Source: Microvirga pakistanensis (lineage in GTDB: Bacteria > Pseudomonadota > Alphaproteobacteria > Rhizobiales > Beijerinckiaceae). Taken from it: DNA of 64,000 nt. The DNA lies in the NCBI RefSeq assembly GCF_004458765.1, contig NZ_SPJX01000710.1, positions 62,001 to 126,000 on the forward strand, read 5' to 3'. The position numbers and the translations under genes are program-made. The notes under the pieces are model-generated. The model saw only the letters and a list, made by a program, of their open reading frames with translations, searched no databases and had not been told where the DNA came from. This document shows positions 44,021-52,414 of this stretch, in pieces (the stretch's first letter is position 1; each line of letters begins with the position of its first letter).

Positions 44021-45346
44021 TTAGTATTCGGACTGTTCAGACTGGAGCGCCTTCAGACCACGCTTCACATTGCGCCCACCCCAACGCTCCGCTTCGGGCA
44101 GCGTATACCACCACCCGGACCATGTGCGGTCCCAGGTATAGGGATGCCGGCAGGCATTTGCGATAACACGCGCTGCGCGAACCCGACGCATGAGGGTGAT
44201 CTTCATGTCCTCAGGTACCGGCTCTGGATAATCGGGGATCTCCCCGATTTCACGGGCCCGCCGGACTGCTTTCATCATGTCATCATCGTCGAAATCGACG
44301 CTAAGCGCCTCCTTGCGACGCTGACGCTCTGCATCCCGGGCTTTATGTTCTTTTAGCTCCCAATCCAGGGACGGGTGATCGAGATGCAGATGAGGCCAGG
44401 CCCGGTCATCGAGAGCCGATAGCATCGGCATGCCTTCATCCCGCGCCTGCTGCTGTGCCCCACTCCCAATGGATCGCGAAGTGCCAACCCGCTGCTTGAA
44501 CGGGGTCACGCCAGCTTTCCGGTTCCTGTAACGCTCACGTAGGCCGATCAGCTCGTAGAGGGGGCGGACCCGTCCGTCGGACACACATCGCGCCGTCAGC
44601 TCCGGATCCAGCCCCTTTGTCATGTACTGAACCCGGTCCCAGTGCCAGCGGGCCTTCGATAACGGAGTCTCTGGCGCTTTGATCTTGATGTCGACGGCAG
44701 TGGGAGATGTCACGCGACAGCGCCGCCAAAAGAACGAATGTCCCCCATCACGGGCCCAATCCTCAAAGCAATGGCGCACGTTCGGGTGGATGGTTGCCAC
44801 AATATGAGTGTGCAACCCCCGCTCGGCGCTGTGTTCGTGAACGTAAAGCGTGTGCCACTCGTAACCCCAGCGCTCGACCTGGTCGCCCGCTTCGTCCAGA
44901 AAATCAGTCAGAAGCCGTGTCATGGCGTTTGGGTCGGAGAGGCCAAGAGGCTCGTAGGCAATCGTGATGAAGGCGTTGAAGTAGAGGCCGCGCTCCTGGG
45001 GCAGAAAGGACGCAGCCCTGTATGCGGTCTGAAGATCCGACCAGGACAGGTATTCGGCGCTGCGCGCCTTGTCCGCTCGGGCGCACTCCTCACGGCGTAA
45101 TGCGGCGGCGACAAGATCCTCGCGCTCCAGCAAACCTCCAAGATAGCTCTCGAGGTCATACCCGACCACGGCCTGGTTGAGCATCGTCTGTTCACCCGTG
45201 CCAGTCGACCGGCAGAAGCCGCGGTGGCCATCCTCATCATCTTCGAGCAACCCCCACTCGCGCCGGAAGCGGGCCCGCTCCTCGATATCGTCGATCTCAG
45301 CGAGAAGTACATACGGATCACAGGTGTCTTTGAAGTCGTGGGACAT
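44021..45346 (-). CDS. HUH-type endonuclease (Rep/relaxase-like)
   Basis: The 441-residue protein carries the order of motifs seen in rolling-circle Rep proteins: a hydrophobic strand FNAFITIAYE (about 123-132), the metal-binding HUH motif in GLHTHIVATI (H179, H181), and the catalytic-tyrosine motif VQYMTKG (Y241, K244). The flanks are charged; the C-terminal part is helical and basic. Such enzymes nick one DNA strand and form a phosphotyrosine bond to start plasmid or phage replication, transfer or transposition. The nearest families by look are inovirus/plasmid replication proteins, but I cannot decide. It lies 79 bp after the methyltransferase-like gene on the same strand and is followed by a 10-bp hairpin. 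No double-strand origin could be located. Confidence 0.68.
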   Translation of the reverse strand: MSHDFKDTCDPYVLLAEIDDIEERARFRREWGLLEDDEDGHRGFCRSTGTGEQTMLNQAVVGYDLESYLGGLLEREDLVAAALRREECARADKARSAEYLSWSDLQTAYRAASFLPQERGLYFNAFITIAYEPLGLSDPNAMTRLLTDFLDEAGDQVERWGYEWHTLYVHEHSAERGLHTHIVATIHPNVRHCFEDWARDGGHSFFWRRCRVTSPTAVDIKIKAPETPLSKARWHWDRVQYMTKGLDPELTARCVSDGRVRPLYELIGLRERYRNRKAGVTPFKQRVGTSRSIGSGAQQQARDEGMPMLSALDDRAWPHLHLDHPSLDWELKEHKARDAERQRRKEALSVDFDDDDMMKAVRRAREIGEIPDYPEPVPEDMKITLMRRVRAARVIANACRHPYTWDRTWSGWWYTLPEAERWGGRNVKRGLKALQSEQSEY

Positions 45347-45425
45347 AGGTTGTTAAGCCTCTTTATGGAGTGAGCTGGCACCGCAGGGGTGGTCTGCGGT
45401 GCAACGAATTGAGGGCGGGAGCTAA

Positions 45426-46595
45426 CTATTCGACGAAGCCGACCCGCAGGATGACCGGCCATGTAATTTCGCGTTTGCGGCGCTTGGCCCCCCACGCTTC
45501 GGCCAGCAGGCTTCTCATCTGCCAGACATCGACCTGTTCGATCGCCCGCTCCTCAATGCGGCGGATCACGGGCCAGTCATTCAGATGCTTCACGAAGTCG
45601 AACAGGTTCCACTTCGCCCGCATCAGCAAATTGCGCTGGACGTCTGGATACGGCGAAATCGCGTGGGCTCTCTCCACAAACGGAAATGGCGCGGAGCGGA
45701 AGCGATCGAAAAGGTGTCTCTCGCCGGGGGTGAGAAACCTGTTCAACGTGCTGTCGAACGTCATCCGGATGATATCATCGACCTCCGGCCCTACACGCAT
45801 GGGCATGTACCCCATGTAGATGACGGCAGCACCAGGCCGGGCGATGCGGCGCATTTCGCGCGCAACCCGAGACAGGTCAGTCCGATAGGCTTGTTCGACA
45901 ATGATGAGATCGAAGCAAGCATCGGGCAGGCCGGTGCTCTCGGGAGAAGCGTGAATGAAACGCACGCCAGGCTGGATCGGGTGCTCGCGGATCTCCGGGG
46001 CCGAAGGTCCTTTTTCCTCGAGCGTGCGCATAATAGCGCCATAGGACCCGACGGGGCGGGCTTTGGCGGCTTCGATCACTGTCGGGTCAGGGTGGACCAC
46101 CACAACTGAATTGAGGCACGAGCCGATCCGAATGCCTAGTGTTCCCTGGCCTGCGGCGCAAACCAGCACATTGGGCATCCCACGGCGATACCGTTTCGTC
46201 AGAACGGGCGTGTGGTGGACATGAAGCAAGGCATCAACAAGCTCCCGCGTCGGCTGCGGTTCGGGCACGTCCGGTACGGAACTGCCAGAGTCGCGCGTTG
46301 GTGAAAGAGGCGGCATTGGCGTTGTGACAGACGCGGCGGGCGGTTCGTCAGGTGATCCAGGCCGGAAGGCCAGGGGATTATCGATCTTGCGATCACTCCC
46401 TGCTTCAACGATGCGATGCTGAGGGTCAGGAGCACCGTGGATTGAAGGCTGGTCTTTCAACCTGTAGGTGACAGAGTGGTGATCGGTGCCGGGCACTAAC
46501 CGGCCCCCGTGGGTGTACAAGGCTTCACTCTGCGGGAGCGTGACGTGGTCTTCGCGCGGATCCGACTGAGACGGATTACTAGGAATATTAGCCAT
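45426..46595 (-). CDS. Class I SAM-dependent methyltransferase-like protein
   Basis: The 389-residue protein has a disordered, Pro-rich N-terminal 110 residues followed by a Rossmann-like methyltransferase core. Motif I is NVLVCAAGQGTLGIRIG (about 141-157), followed by a strand ending VVVHPDPTVIEAAKA, then a later FDLIIVEQAYR (motif IV) and PGAAVIYMGY. The classic DxGxG acidic residue is replaced in CAAGQG, so SAM binding may be altered. The target is unknown; a DNA target is not supported because there is no (D/N)PPY motif. It precedes the HUH gene in the same direction and probably shares its transcript. Confidence 0.7.
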   Translation of the reverse strand: MANIPSNPSQSDPREDHVTLPQSEALYTHGGRLVPGTDHHSVTYRLKDQPSIHGAPDPQHRIVEAGSDRKIDNPLAFRPGSPDEPPAASVTTPMPPLSPTRDSGSSVPDVPEPQPTRELVDALLHVHHTPVLTKRYRRGMPNVLVCAAGQGTLGIRIGSCLNSVVVVHPDPTVIEAAKARPVGSYGAIMRTLEEKGPSAPEIREHPIQPGVRFIHASPESTGLPDACFDLIIVEQAYRTDLSRVAREMRRIARPGAAVIYMGYMPMRVGPEVDDIIRMTFDSTLNRFLTPGERHLFDRFRSAPFPFVERAHAISPYPDVQRNLLMRAKWNLFDFVKHLNDWPVIRRIEERAIEQVDVWQMRSLLAEAWGAKRRKREITWPVILRVGFVE

Positions 46596-47242
46596 TGCGG
46601 CTCCTCTTGTCGTAGAGAAGCCGGGGCCTTGGCCGGCAGAGATTGAAGGCTATTGCTCTCTACTGAGCAATATAGAGATGAGCAGCCTGTTCACGCAGCA
46701 GGTGACAAAAAAAGTTCCAATCAGCTCCTTAATCAACCTTTTCCGAGTTAATTTGGTGGCTTCTGGCATAATATAGCGTTTTGTCGCCCGATGAATGTCT
46801 GCTCCTCGCGATTTACGGGACTAGAGACATTCATTAGGTATATAGACCTACAATGTTGGGCTTGGAGTTCTGATTGAACTCATCTCTAGGGCCCTCGGCT
46901 GCGGGGCAGCCATTGCAACCTTTGCTTGCAGATCCTCCTGGAAGCAATAGAACCCGAGCGGAATTTTCACCTCAAAGACTTGGTCGCTTCTGCTTGTTTT
47001 CTGGCGCAAACGCTATGGGTGTAGGTGCTCGAGACCCTGCGCAATAGCTGGCCGATTTGCCATATTCGCGAACACCCTCTCCCATAGGAGAGGTACCTTC
47101 CTGGCTGGAAAGCCAGGACTTTTCTGAAGCCACGAAAGCTGCGCACCTTTATACCTGGCACCGGGTATCTCCTCTCAACTTCTGCCCGCCTGACCTGAAC
47201 CTCTAGCGACCGCAGACCGCGGTCGACTTAGCAGGACAGGTT
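46596..47242. other. Long divergent leader region
   Basis: This 647-bp gap separates the methyltransferase-like gene from the PGN_0703-like gene. The left half is AT-richer and probably holds the promoters. The right half (47049-47225) is packed with hairpins described separately. The small frames inside it have no ribosome site or protein-like composition. Confidence 0.45.
47049..47225 (+). promoter_or_regulatory. Structured leader with consecutive hairpins
   Basis: Reading rightward there are TGGC/GCCA (about 47049-47062), CCTCTCC/GGAGAGG (47076-47093, loop CATA), CCTGGCT/AGCCAGG (47100-47117, loop GGAA, then ACTTTTC), ATACCTG/CGGGTAT-type (47151-47168, one wobble) and CGACCGC/GCGGTCG (47207-47225, loop AGACC). 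The last one ends 7 bases before the ribosome site of the gene at 47243. Such a series suggests a structured 5' leader, attenuator or small RNA. The strand is assumed from the downstream gene. Confidence 0.5.
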
Positions 47243-48358
47243 ATGACAAACGACCCCGCTCTGATGCAGTCGCTCCCAGCTGCCTCCCTGAACACCCATC
47301 CGATCCTAGATCCTTCGGGTCTTGGACCAGTTCCCGGCATCCCACTCGTTCCCGAGAGCCTTCGCCGGCGCCATCACGCCTTCATTGCCACTGACCAGCG
47401 TTTTCGGGCCGCCGCCCGCCTTCTTCAGGCACTCTGGCGCGTGGATCGAGGACTGCCCATTGGCACCTATACAGATCCAGAGGGTCGCCGCCGCAAGCTT
47501 GGCTCTCGGATCAGCATGGCTGCCGGCTTAGCCGGGGCGAACTTCCTAAGCCCTGCCATCGCCTATGTAGCATCGCGCGAGCTGGCTTATCGGGAGATTG
47601 GCGCTGTCTACGATGTCGATCGTCTGCATATGAACCTTCTTTCATCGCAGCCGCTCGTGTTTAATCTCTTCGCTCCGCTCAAGCGAGATCTTGCCCTTGC
47701 AACGAAGGTCGTTGCTGAGATCCTGCCAGGCCTCATGGCGGAAGTGACGGACATCCTGTTCGAGCACGCGCCTGCCCGCGGCCATCTTGCCTTTACAGGC
47801 GACCATACCGCCTTCGACCTGCTCATCCGTGGACGCACCCCTTCTGGCAAGCGAGCCTTCATCGCTGTCGAGGTCAAGTACAGTGAGAGCTGCCAGGAGC
47901 CGGTGCCGTCGATGCATTCACGCTATGCAGAACTCAGTGCTAGCTCAGGTCTCTTCATTCAGCCCGAAGCGGCCAGCTTGAGGGCTAACCCCATCCAGCA
48001 GCTCTTTCGTCAACACTGCCTTGCGCAGGTCATGCTTCAACACGACCTGGCCGATTGCGGAATTTACCTGTTCATTGCGCCAACGCTCAACCACCTCGCC
48101 CAGGGTGCAGCCGCCACTTATGCTCAGCACCTTGCCGAACCGCAGTCCGGGCAAGCGCTCTTCGTGAACGTCGCCTTGGAGCACCTCATTGAGGCCATTG
48201 CTGAGGTCGGCGAGCACAACCACGCTCGCGCCCTCTACCGACGTTACTGTGACTGGTGGCTTATCGACGGAGAATTGCAGCTCGATGCGGCTCCGTCCAC
48301 ACCAGAGGCTCTGGCTGTCGAGGCTGATCCCGCAGCCAGCTTGGAACAGGCTTCATAG
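47243..48358 (+). CDS. PGN_0703-like PD-(D/E)XK nuclease-fold protein
   Basis: The 371-residue protein matches the group annotated as PGN_0703-family putative restriction endonucleases. It shows the helix SSQPLVFNLFAPLKRDLALA (about 133-152) and the core nuclease pattern TGDHTAFDLLI followed after a turn by AFIAVEVKYSES (about 187-217), that is Asp, then Glu-x-Lys. Despite the name, restriction activity has not been shown for the group. AGGACAGG lies 3-4 bases before ATG 47243. It precedes DUF2958 and an ADP-ribosylglycohydrolase gene on the same strand, forming a likely module. Confidence 0.75.
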   Translation: MTNDPALMQSLPAASLNTHPILDPSGLGPVPGIPLVPESLRRRHHAFIATDQRFRAAARLLQALWRVDRGLPIGTYTDPEGRRRKLGSRISMAAGLAGANFLSPAIAYVASRELAYREIGAVYDVDRLHMNLLSSQPLVFNLFAPLKRDLALATKVVAEILPGLMAEVTDILFEHAPARGHLAFTGDHTAFDLLIRGRTPSGKRAFIAVEVKYSESCQEPVPSMHSRYAELSASSGLFIQPEAASLRANPIQQLFRQHCLAQVMLQHDLADCGIYLFIAPTLNHLAQGAAATYAQHLAEPQSGQALFVNVALEHLIEAIAEVGEHNHARALYRRYCDWWLIDGELQLDAAPSTPEALAVEADPAASLEQAS

Positions 48359-48403
48359 GGATCGAACCTGTCTACGTTCGCCCCTCTGACATGCCGTTGC
48401 TTC

Positions 48404-48447
48404 GGTTTCCTCGCCCCCGAGGAAACCAGCATCTCTCGCCAGGAGAG
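48404..48447 (+). promoter_or_regulatory. Two hairpins before the DUF2958 gene, second one covering the ribosome site
   Basis: GGTTTCCTCG (48404-48413) and CGAGGAAACC (48418-48427) form a perfect 10-bp stem with a CCCC loop. Then CTCTC (48433-48437) and GAGAG (48443-48447) form a second hairpin that includes the AGGAGAG ribosome site of the gene at 48452. This can hide the ribosome site and allow control of translation. Confidence 0.55.
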
Positions 48448-48451
48448 CTTC

Positions 48452-48802
48452 ATGGCTTATAAACTTATCACCACCCGCCAGCGATCTCAGCTCTTGATCC
48501 ACGGCTGGCGCATCGCCAATGGCGATGACCCTGATCTCCCGCCGATCGTCAAACTCTTTACCCCGGACGCTAACGCGACCTGGCTTCTGGTTGAACTCGA
48601 TCCTGCCAATCCTGACCGAGCTTGGGGCTTGTGTGATCTTGGTCTTGGGTGCCCGGAATTGGGCTACGTCTCTCTTCAGGAGATTGCAGCTTTGCGTGGG
48701 CGCCTAGGCCTGCCGGTCGAACGGGACAGACGTTTCAAGCCCGGTCGCTTGCTCTCTGATTTTGCCGCTGAAGCCCGCATTGCTGGAAGGATTATCGCAT
48801 GA
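48452..48802 (+). CDS. DUF2958 domain protein
   Basis: The 116-residue protein is a close match to the DUF2958 pattern: LPPIVKLFTPDANATWLLVE, LDPANPDRAWGLCDLGLG, PELGYVSLQEI and LPVERDRRF. The function of the family is unknown; it is widespread on alphaproteobacterial plasmids and integrative elements. Its stop overlaps the start of the ADP-ribosylglycohydrolase gene by ATGA, so the two are translationally coupled. The leader has strong hairpins, one of which covers the ribosome site. Confidence 0.88.
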   Translation: MAYKLITTRQRSQLLIHGWRIANGDDPDLPPIVKLFTPDANATWLLVELDPANPDRAWGLCDLGLGCPELGYVSLQEIAALRGRLGLPVERDRRFKPGRLLSDFAAEARIAGRIIA

Positions 48803-49728
48803 CAACAACCTCTCCGTTCTTGACAGACTCCCTGGATATTCTCGATCGAGCCAAGGGAGCCCTTTTGGGACTCGCTGTAGGAGATGCACTCGGCGCAACG
48901 CTTGAGTTCTCAGCCCGAGACACCTACCCGCTTCATACGGAGATGCTGGGTGGCGGCCCGTTCAATCTCAAGCCAGGCCAGTGGACCGATGACATGGCGA
49001 TGGCGCTTGCTCTGGCCGATAGCCTCATTATGTCTGGCCGCCTTGATCCTTACGATCTTATGTCCCGCTTCGTCTCCTGGTGGCAGAGGGGTCGTTACTC
49101 GAGCACTGGCGCTTGCTTTGACATCGGCCTCACAACCCGGGAGGCTCTCCAGAGGTTTACCGACACGGGTAACCCCTTCGCAGGCTCGACAGAGGAGGAC
49201 ACGGCGGGCAACGGCTCCCTGATGCGTCTTGCGCCTGTTGCGCTCTTTGCCTTGCATGATGAAGAGAAGGCACTTCGCATTGCTTGCGATCAGAGCCGCA
49301 CCACCCATGCCGCCTCAGAGGCTGTTGAGGCTTGTGAGTTGTTGGTCACCTTGTTGAGGGAGGCTATTCTCGGTCGAGCCGAGCCGCTCCGAAACAGGGC
49401 GTGGATCGGGCACAAAGCAATTCGGAGCATTGCAGCAGGCTCTTGGCGACGTAAGAGCCGCAATGAGATCAGTTCATCAGGCTATGTGGTATCGACATTA
49501 GAGGCAGCCCTATGGTCCGTGGGGCAGACGAGTACCTTTGAGGACGCTCTCGTGTTGGCTATCAATCTGGGGCATGACTCTGATACCGTCGGAGCTGTTG
49601 CGGGCCAGCTTGCTGGCGCCATCTACGGCGCTTCGGCAATTCCCGGCCGCTGGCTCAAACCTTTAGCTTGGCGAGATCAGATCGAAGCCTTCGTGCCGCG
49701 ACTATTGGCATCTGCAAACGAAAATTAA
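48799..49728 (+). CDS. ADP-ribosylglycohydrolase (DraG-like), copy 1
   Basis: The 309-residue protein belongs to the family that removes ADP-ribose from proteins or nucleic acids using two Mg ions. Key motifs are GLAVGDALGATLEF, WTDDMAMALALADS as the first metal motif, AGNGSLMRLAPVAL, and GHDSDTVGAVAGQLAGA as the second metal motif. The TDD ligands are kept, but the Thr that normally follows is Met here. ATG 48799 overlaps the stop of the DUF2958 gene (ATGA). A second, closely similar gene lies 600 bp away in the opposite direction. Such enzymes can act as antitoxins or in regulation of nitrogen metabolism; the target here is unknown. Confidence 0.9.
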   Translation: MTTTSPFLTDSLDILDRAKGALLGLAVGDALGATLEFSARDTYPLHTEMLGGGPFNLKPGQWTDDMAMALALADSLIMSGRLDPYDLMSRFVSWWQRGRYSSTGACFDIGLTTREALQRFTDTGNPFAGSTEEDTAGNGSLMRLAPVALFALHDEEKALRIACDQSRTTHAASEAVEACELLVTLLREAILGRAEPLRNRAWIGHKAIRSIAAGSWRRKSRNEISSSGYVVSTLEAALWSVGQTSTFEDALVLAINLGHDSDTVGAVAGQLAGAIYGASAIPGRWLKPLAWRDQIEAFVPRLLASANEN

Positions 49729-49920
49729 AGGTGAAACGCAGCTCGTAAGCGGAGGCTTGGGTAAGCTGGCGTTGCTATGATTGAAACATTAATTCAAGCA
49801 AGCCTGTCTTCTGAGGAATGCTGCGCGACGGTCCCGTCCTTCAGCTGGCGGCAGGACGAGTGCGCGGCAGATTCGGCGGACAAACGTCACGTTAGCCGGT
49901 TGTCCTTAAGTGGAGGTCGC

Positions 49921-50271
49921 ATGTCGTTCCTGAGCATAAGTAAAATTCGACAGGTTTGGACTCGGACGTGGTTGGTTGTGGCTGTTCCACTCTTGACGCT
50001 CCCAGCTTTGGCAATTGAGCCTCCGTCAACCTGGCGGGACCCGGATGCAGGCTGTACTTACCTGGTCATTCCTGGCGCAGGCGTCTCTCTTCGTTATCGG
50101 AGAGATGGTCTTCCCGACTGCCCAAGCACGAAGGAGCAGGCGTCTGGACCAACGATCAGCTCGAGCGCTCCCGCTGTGGCGGATTCGACGGTGCGAGATC
50201 TTACGCGGGCTGTGGAACGTCTCCAGGCGGAAGTGCAATCCCTGCGTCGCGAGTTGGAGCGCCGGAGGTAA
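49921..50271 (+). CDS. Secreted small protein with C-terminal coiled coil
   Basis: The 116-residue protein has a signal peptide (basic start, then TWLVVAVPLLTLPALA), a middle part with two cysteines, and a C-terminal coiled coil (about residues 88-116: VRDLTRAVERLQAEVQSLRR). ATG 49921 is chosen because GGAGG lies about 6 bases upstream; the frame extends to 49777 but the extension would bury the signal peptide. It is between two ADP-ribosylglycohydrolase genes but no functional link is evident. Confidence 0.7.
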   Translation: MSFLSISKIRQVWTRTWLVVAVPLLTLPALAIEPPSTWRDPDAGCTYLVIPGAGVSLRYRRDGLPDCPSTKEQASGPTISSSAPAVADSTVRDLTRAVERLQAEVQSLRRELERRR

Positions 50272-50289
50272 GCACGCTTCGGCAGGGTT

Positions 50290-50315
50290 GAGGCCCTGGG
50301 AGGTCAACGGGCCTC
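50290..50315. terminator. Possible bidirectional hairpin between convergent genes
   Basis: GAGGCCC (50290-50296) and GGGCCTC (50309-50315) form a perfect 7-bp stem with a 12-base loop between the convergent coiled-coil and glycohydrolase genes. There is no T-run, so termination is only suggested by position. Confidence 0.35.
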
Positions 50316-50343
50316 GATCGGCATGACCTGTGCTAAGGTTTGG

Positions 50344-51390
50344 TCAAGTTGCTGCCTTGTTTGATGCTCGCAGGAGATCGAGTGCGACTTGTTCGATTTT
50401 CTCCCGCCAGGCCAGGGGCTGAAGCCATCGCTCTGGAATCGATGAGGCACCATAGAGCGCACCAGCCAGCTGCCCGGTAACAGCACCAACTGTATCCGCA
50501 TCATCCGCTAAGTTGACCGCGAGCACCAACGCCTCCTCAAAGCTGTTTGTCCGGTCAACACACCAAAGGGCAGCCTCTAATGTCGACACCACATAGCCCG
50601 ATGAACCGATCTCATCGCGGGACTTTGTTTTCCACTCACCTGCCGCGATGGCTCTGATTGTCCCATGCCCTTTCCAGGGGCGCCGATTCAGGACAGCCCT
50701 GCTGCCGCTCTCGATTACCTCCCGCAGCAACAGGGTAAACAAGGCACAAGCTTCGACAGCCAGTGGCGCACCATGAGTGGTCCGGCTCTGCTCGCGGGCG
50801 TATTCGAGGGCCAGTTCCTCATCTTGCAGAGCAAGCAGGGCAACAGGCGCGACCCGCATGAGCGACCCATTTCCAGCGGAACGTTCATGGATCGGTCCGG
50901 CATACGGGTTTCCGGTTTTGATAAACCGCTCTAAGGACTCGCGCGTGATGTTCCCGATATCGAAGCATTCCCCAGTACAAGAATACGCGCCGTGCTCCCA
51001 CCACCGAACGAAACGCTTCATCAGGTCCGTAGCATCGAGCTTTCCGCACGTGATGAGGCTATCGGCCAGAGCAAGCGCCATCGCCGTGTCATCCGTCCAC
51101 TGACCTGGCTTGAGCCTGAACGGTCCTCCTCCCGTTATCTCCGTATGGTGGGGCTTGGTATCCCTGTCTGAGAACTCAAGGGTTGTGCCGAGAGCATCAC
51201 CAACAGCAAGCCCCAAGAGTGATCCTACAGCTCGGTCGATGGACGATCCGGCCTCATAGATGCGCTCTTGATGACTCTTCGGATCTCCATTTGACAGGAT
51301 TAGCTCGGGGGCAACGCCGCCGCCCATCTGGTTCATGTTCCGCATCTCCGGTTGATGCGGAACTCTACCTCGGCTTAGGCTAAGACTCAT
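50344..51390 (-). CDS. ADP-ribosylglycohydrolase (DraG-like), copy 2
   Basis: The 348-residue protein is closely similar to the gene at 48799 across its whole catalytic domain. It has GLAVGDALGTTLEFS, the standard metal motif WTDDTAMALALADS, AGNGSLMRVAPVAL and ADDADTVGAVTGQLAGA. About 45 extra residues precede the domain; the true start may be one of the internal Met codons (near residues 16-22), since the ribosome site before 51390 is weak. All metal ligands look intact, so it is likely active. The inverted pair suggests duplication within the element or two separate acquisitions. Confidence 0.88.
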   Translation of the reverse strand: MSLSLSRGRVPHQPEMRNMNQMGGGVAPELILSNGDPKSHQERIYEAGSSIDRAVGSLLGLAVGDALGTTLEFSDRDTKPHHTEITGGGPFRLKPGQWTDDTAMALALADSLITCGKLDATDLMKRFVRWWEHGAYSCTGECFDIGNITRESLERFIKTGNPYAGPIHERSAGNGSLMRVAPVALLALQDEELALEYAREQSRTTHGAPLAVEACALFTLLLREVIESGSRAVLNRRPWKGHGTIRAIAAGEWKTKSRDEIGSSGYVVSTLEAALWCVDRTNSFEEALVLAVNLADDADTVGAVTGQLAGALYGASSIPERWLQPLAWREKIEQVALDLLRASNKAAT

Positions 51391-51475
51391 GCCTGTACTG
51401 GGGTTGCTTAGCGATTATCAGCGAAATCAAGATGGATCGAAGCGGGGAAGAGGTCCCATTGGGTGGGGAGCAACT

Positions 51476-52084
51476 ATGAGCCAAACGCAGCCGGCTACTG
51501 GGCCCTTCTATACCTATCGCCTGATGGCCTACCTGAAATGGGGAGGGCCGGAGCGGCAGCTTCCAGAAGATGAGCCTAACCTTCCTAGGGATCTAATTGC
51601 TTGCTCCACCTCTTGGCGGAAGATGGCCAAGAGGAAGCGCTTTAACTCAGGCGAGATGGCGCGAATCTGCTCTGTCGTGGCGAGCCACCTCGAGGTTCTC
51701 TTCGTGCCATGCAACCTTAAAGAGGAGATTTCACTAGCGCCAGTCAAGGAGCACCACATCACAACCTTCAAGGTCGTAGCGGTCGACTTTAGCGCGGGTC
51801 CGATCCCTAGAATCTGTGTGAAAGCGTTCTTCGATCTCACTTTCATGGAGGAAATCCCATTGGATGGGATCAGTGAGTGGCAGGATCAAAACGACTTCCT
51901 CGATTGGGCTTTGGTGTTCCGGTACACCTTCGACGACCCACAGGCAGAGTGGTGTGTCATGGCTGACAACGGCCACAGCGGGCTCGAAATATACGGCCCT
52001 CTGGCCCCGGATGATCCTGGCCTCACCTATGCGGAGAAGATTGGCCGTTTACTTAAGGACGTACTGGATCCTGATAATCCATAG
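51476..52084 (+). CDS. Hypothetical protein (202 residues)
   Basis: This soluble protein starts MSQTQPATGPFYTYRLMAYL and has mixed alpha/beta composition with many acidic residues in the C-terminal half (YTFDDPQAEW, GPLAPDDPGLTY). ATG 51476 has GGGGAG about 5-6 bases upstream; the open frame to 51389 overlaps the divergent glycohydrolase gene. It lies between that gene and a small membrane protein. No family is recognised. Confidence 0.65.
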   Translation: MSQTQPATGPFYTYRLMAYLKWGGPERQLPEDEPNLPRDLIACSTSWRKMAKRKRFNSGEMARICSVVASHLEVLFVPCNLKEEISLAPVKEHHITTFKVVAVDFSAGPIPRICVKAFFDLTFMEEIPLDGISEWQDQNDFLDWALVFRYTFDDPQAEWCVMADNGHSGLEIYGPLAPDDPGLTYAEKIGRLLKDVLDPDNP

Positions 52085-52126
52085 GGGGAGCAAGCTGGCA
52101 CAGAACGGTTTCTAGGCTATCAGCCG

Positions 52127-52414
52127 TTACAGGAAGCACTGGTAGATTACTGTTCCAATAACAACCCAGAACAGCAAGCTAACTGCCGTATAGAAGAACG
52201 TTTGAAGCGGGCTCTCCTCTCTTTCTTCCGCCTCATGTTCCATCGCAAAGCTTGCGCACGAGTTATCTGTCGCCTTTTTGATGTAGAAAATATCTCTCCT
52301 GCTGAGCCCAAATTGCCCTTTCAGAAGCTCAACTGCCTCCCACTCGGTCTCTGCCTCGATGAAAGTGTCCCTTGGGCCTTGGCGTTGACGAATTCGTGCT
52401 TTGAACCGCGCCAT
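52127..52414 (-). CDS. Small protein with C-terminal membrane anchor
   Basis: The 95-residue protein has a soluble N-terminal half (ARFKARIRQRQGPRDTFIEA, then a helix) resembling a small beta-alpha-beta domain, an acidic linker, and one C-terminal membrane helix (about 70-93: FFYTAVSLLFWVVIGTVIY). ATG 52414 is preceded by AAGGGGGG, a good ribosome site; an upstream frame start at 52432 lacks one. It is downstream of druE in the same direction, 292 bp away, so it may be an independent gene. Function is unknown. Confidence 0.65.
   Translation of the reverse strand: MARFKARIRQRQGPRDTFIEAETEWEAVELLKGQFGLSRRDIFYIKKATDNSCASFAMEHEAEEREESPLQTFFYTAVSLLFWVVIGTVIYQCFL

Noticed and set aside
46967..47161. 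Small minus-strand frame in the hairpin-rich leader
   Set aside because: No ribosome site and it lies across strong inverted repeats, which better explain the sequence.
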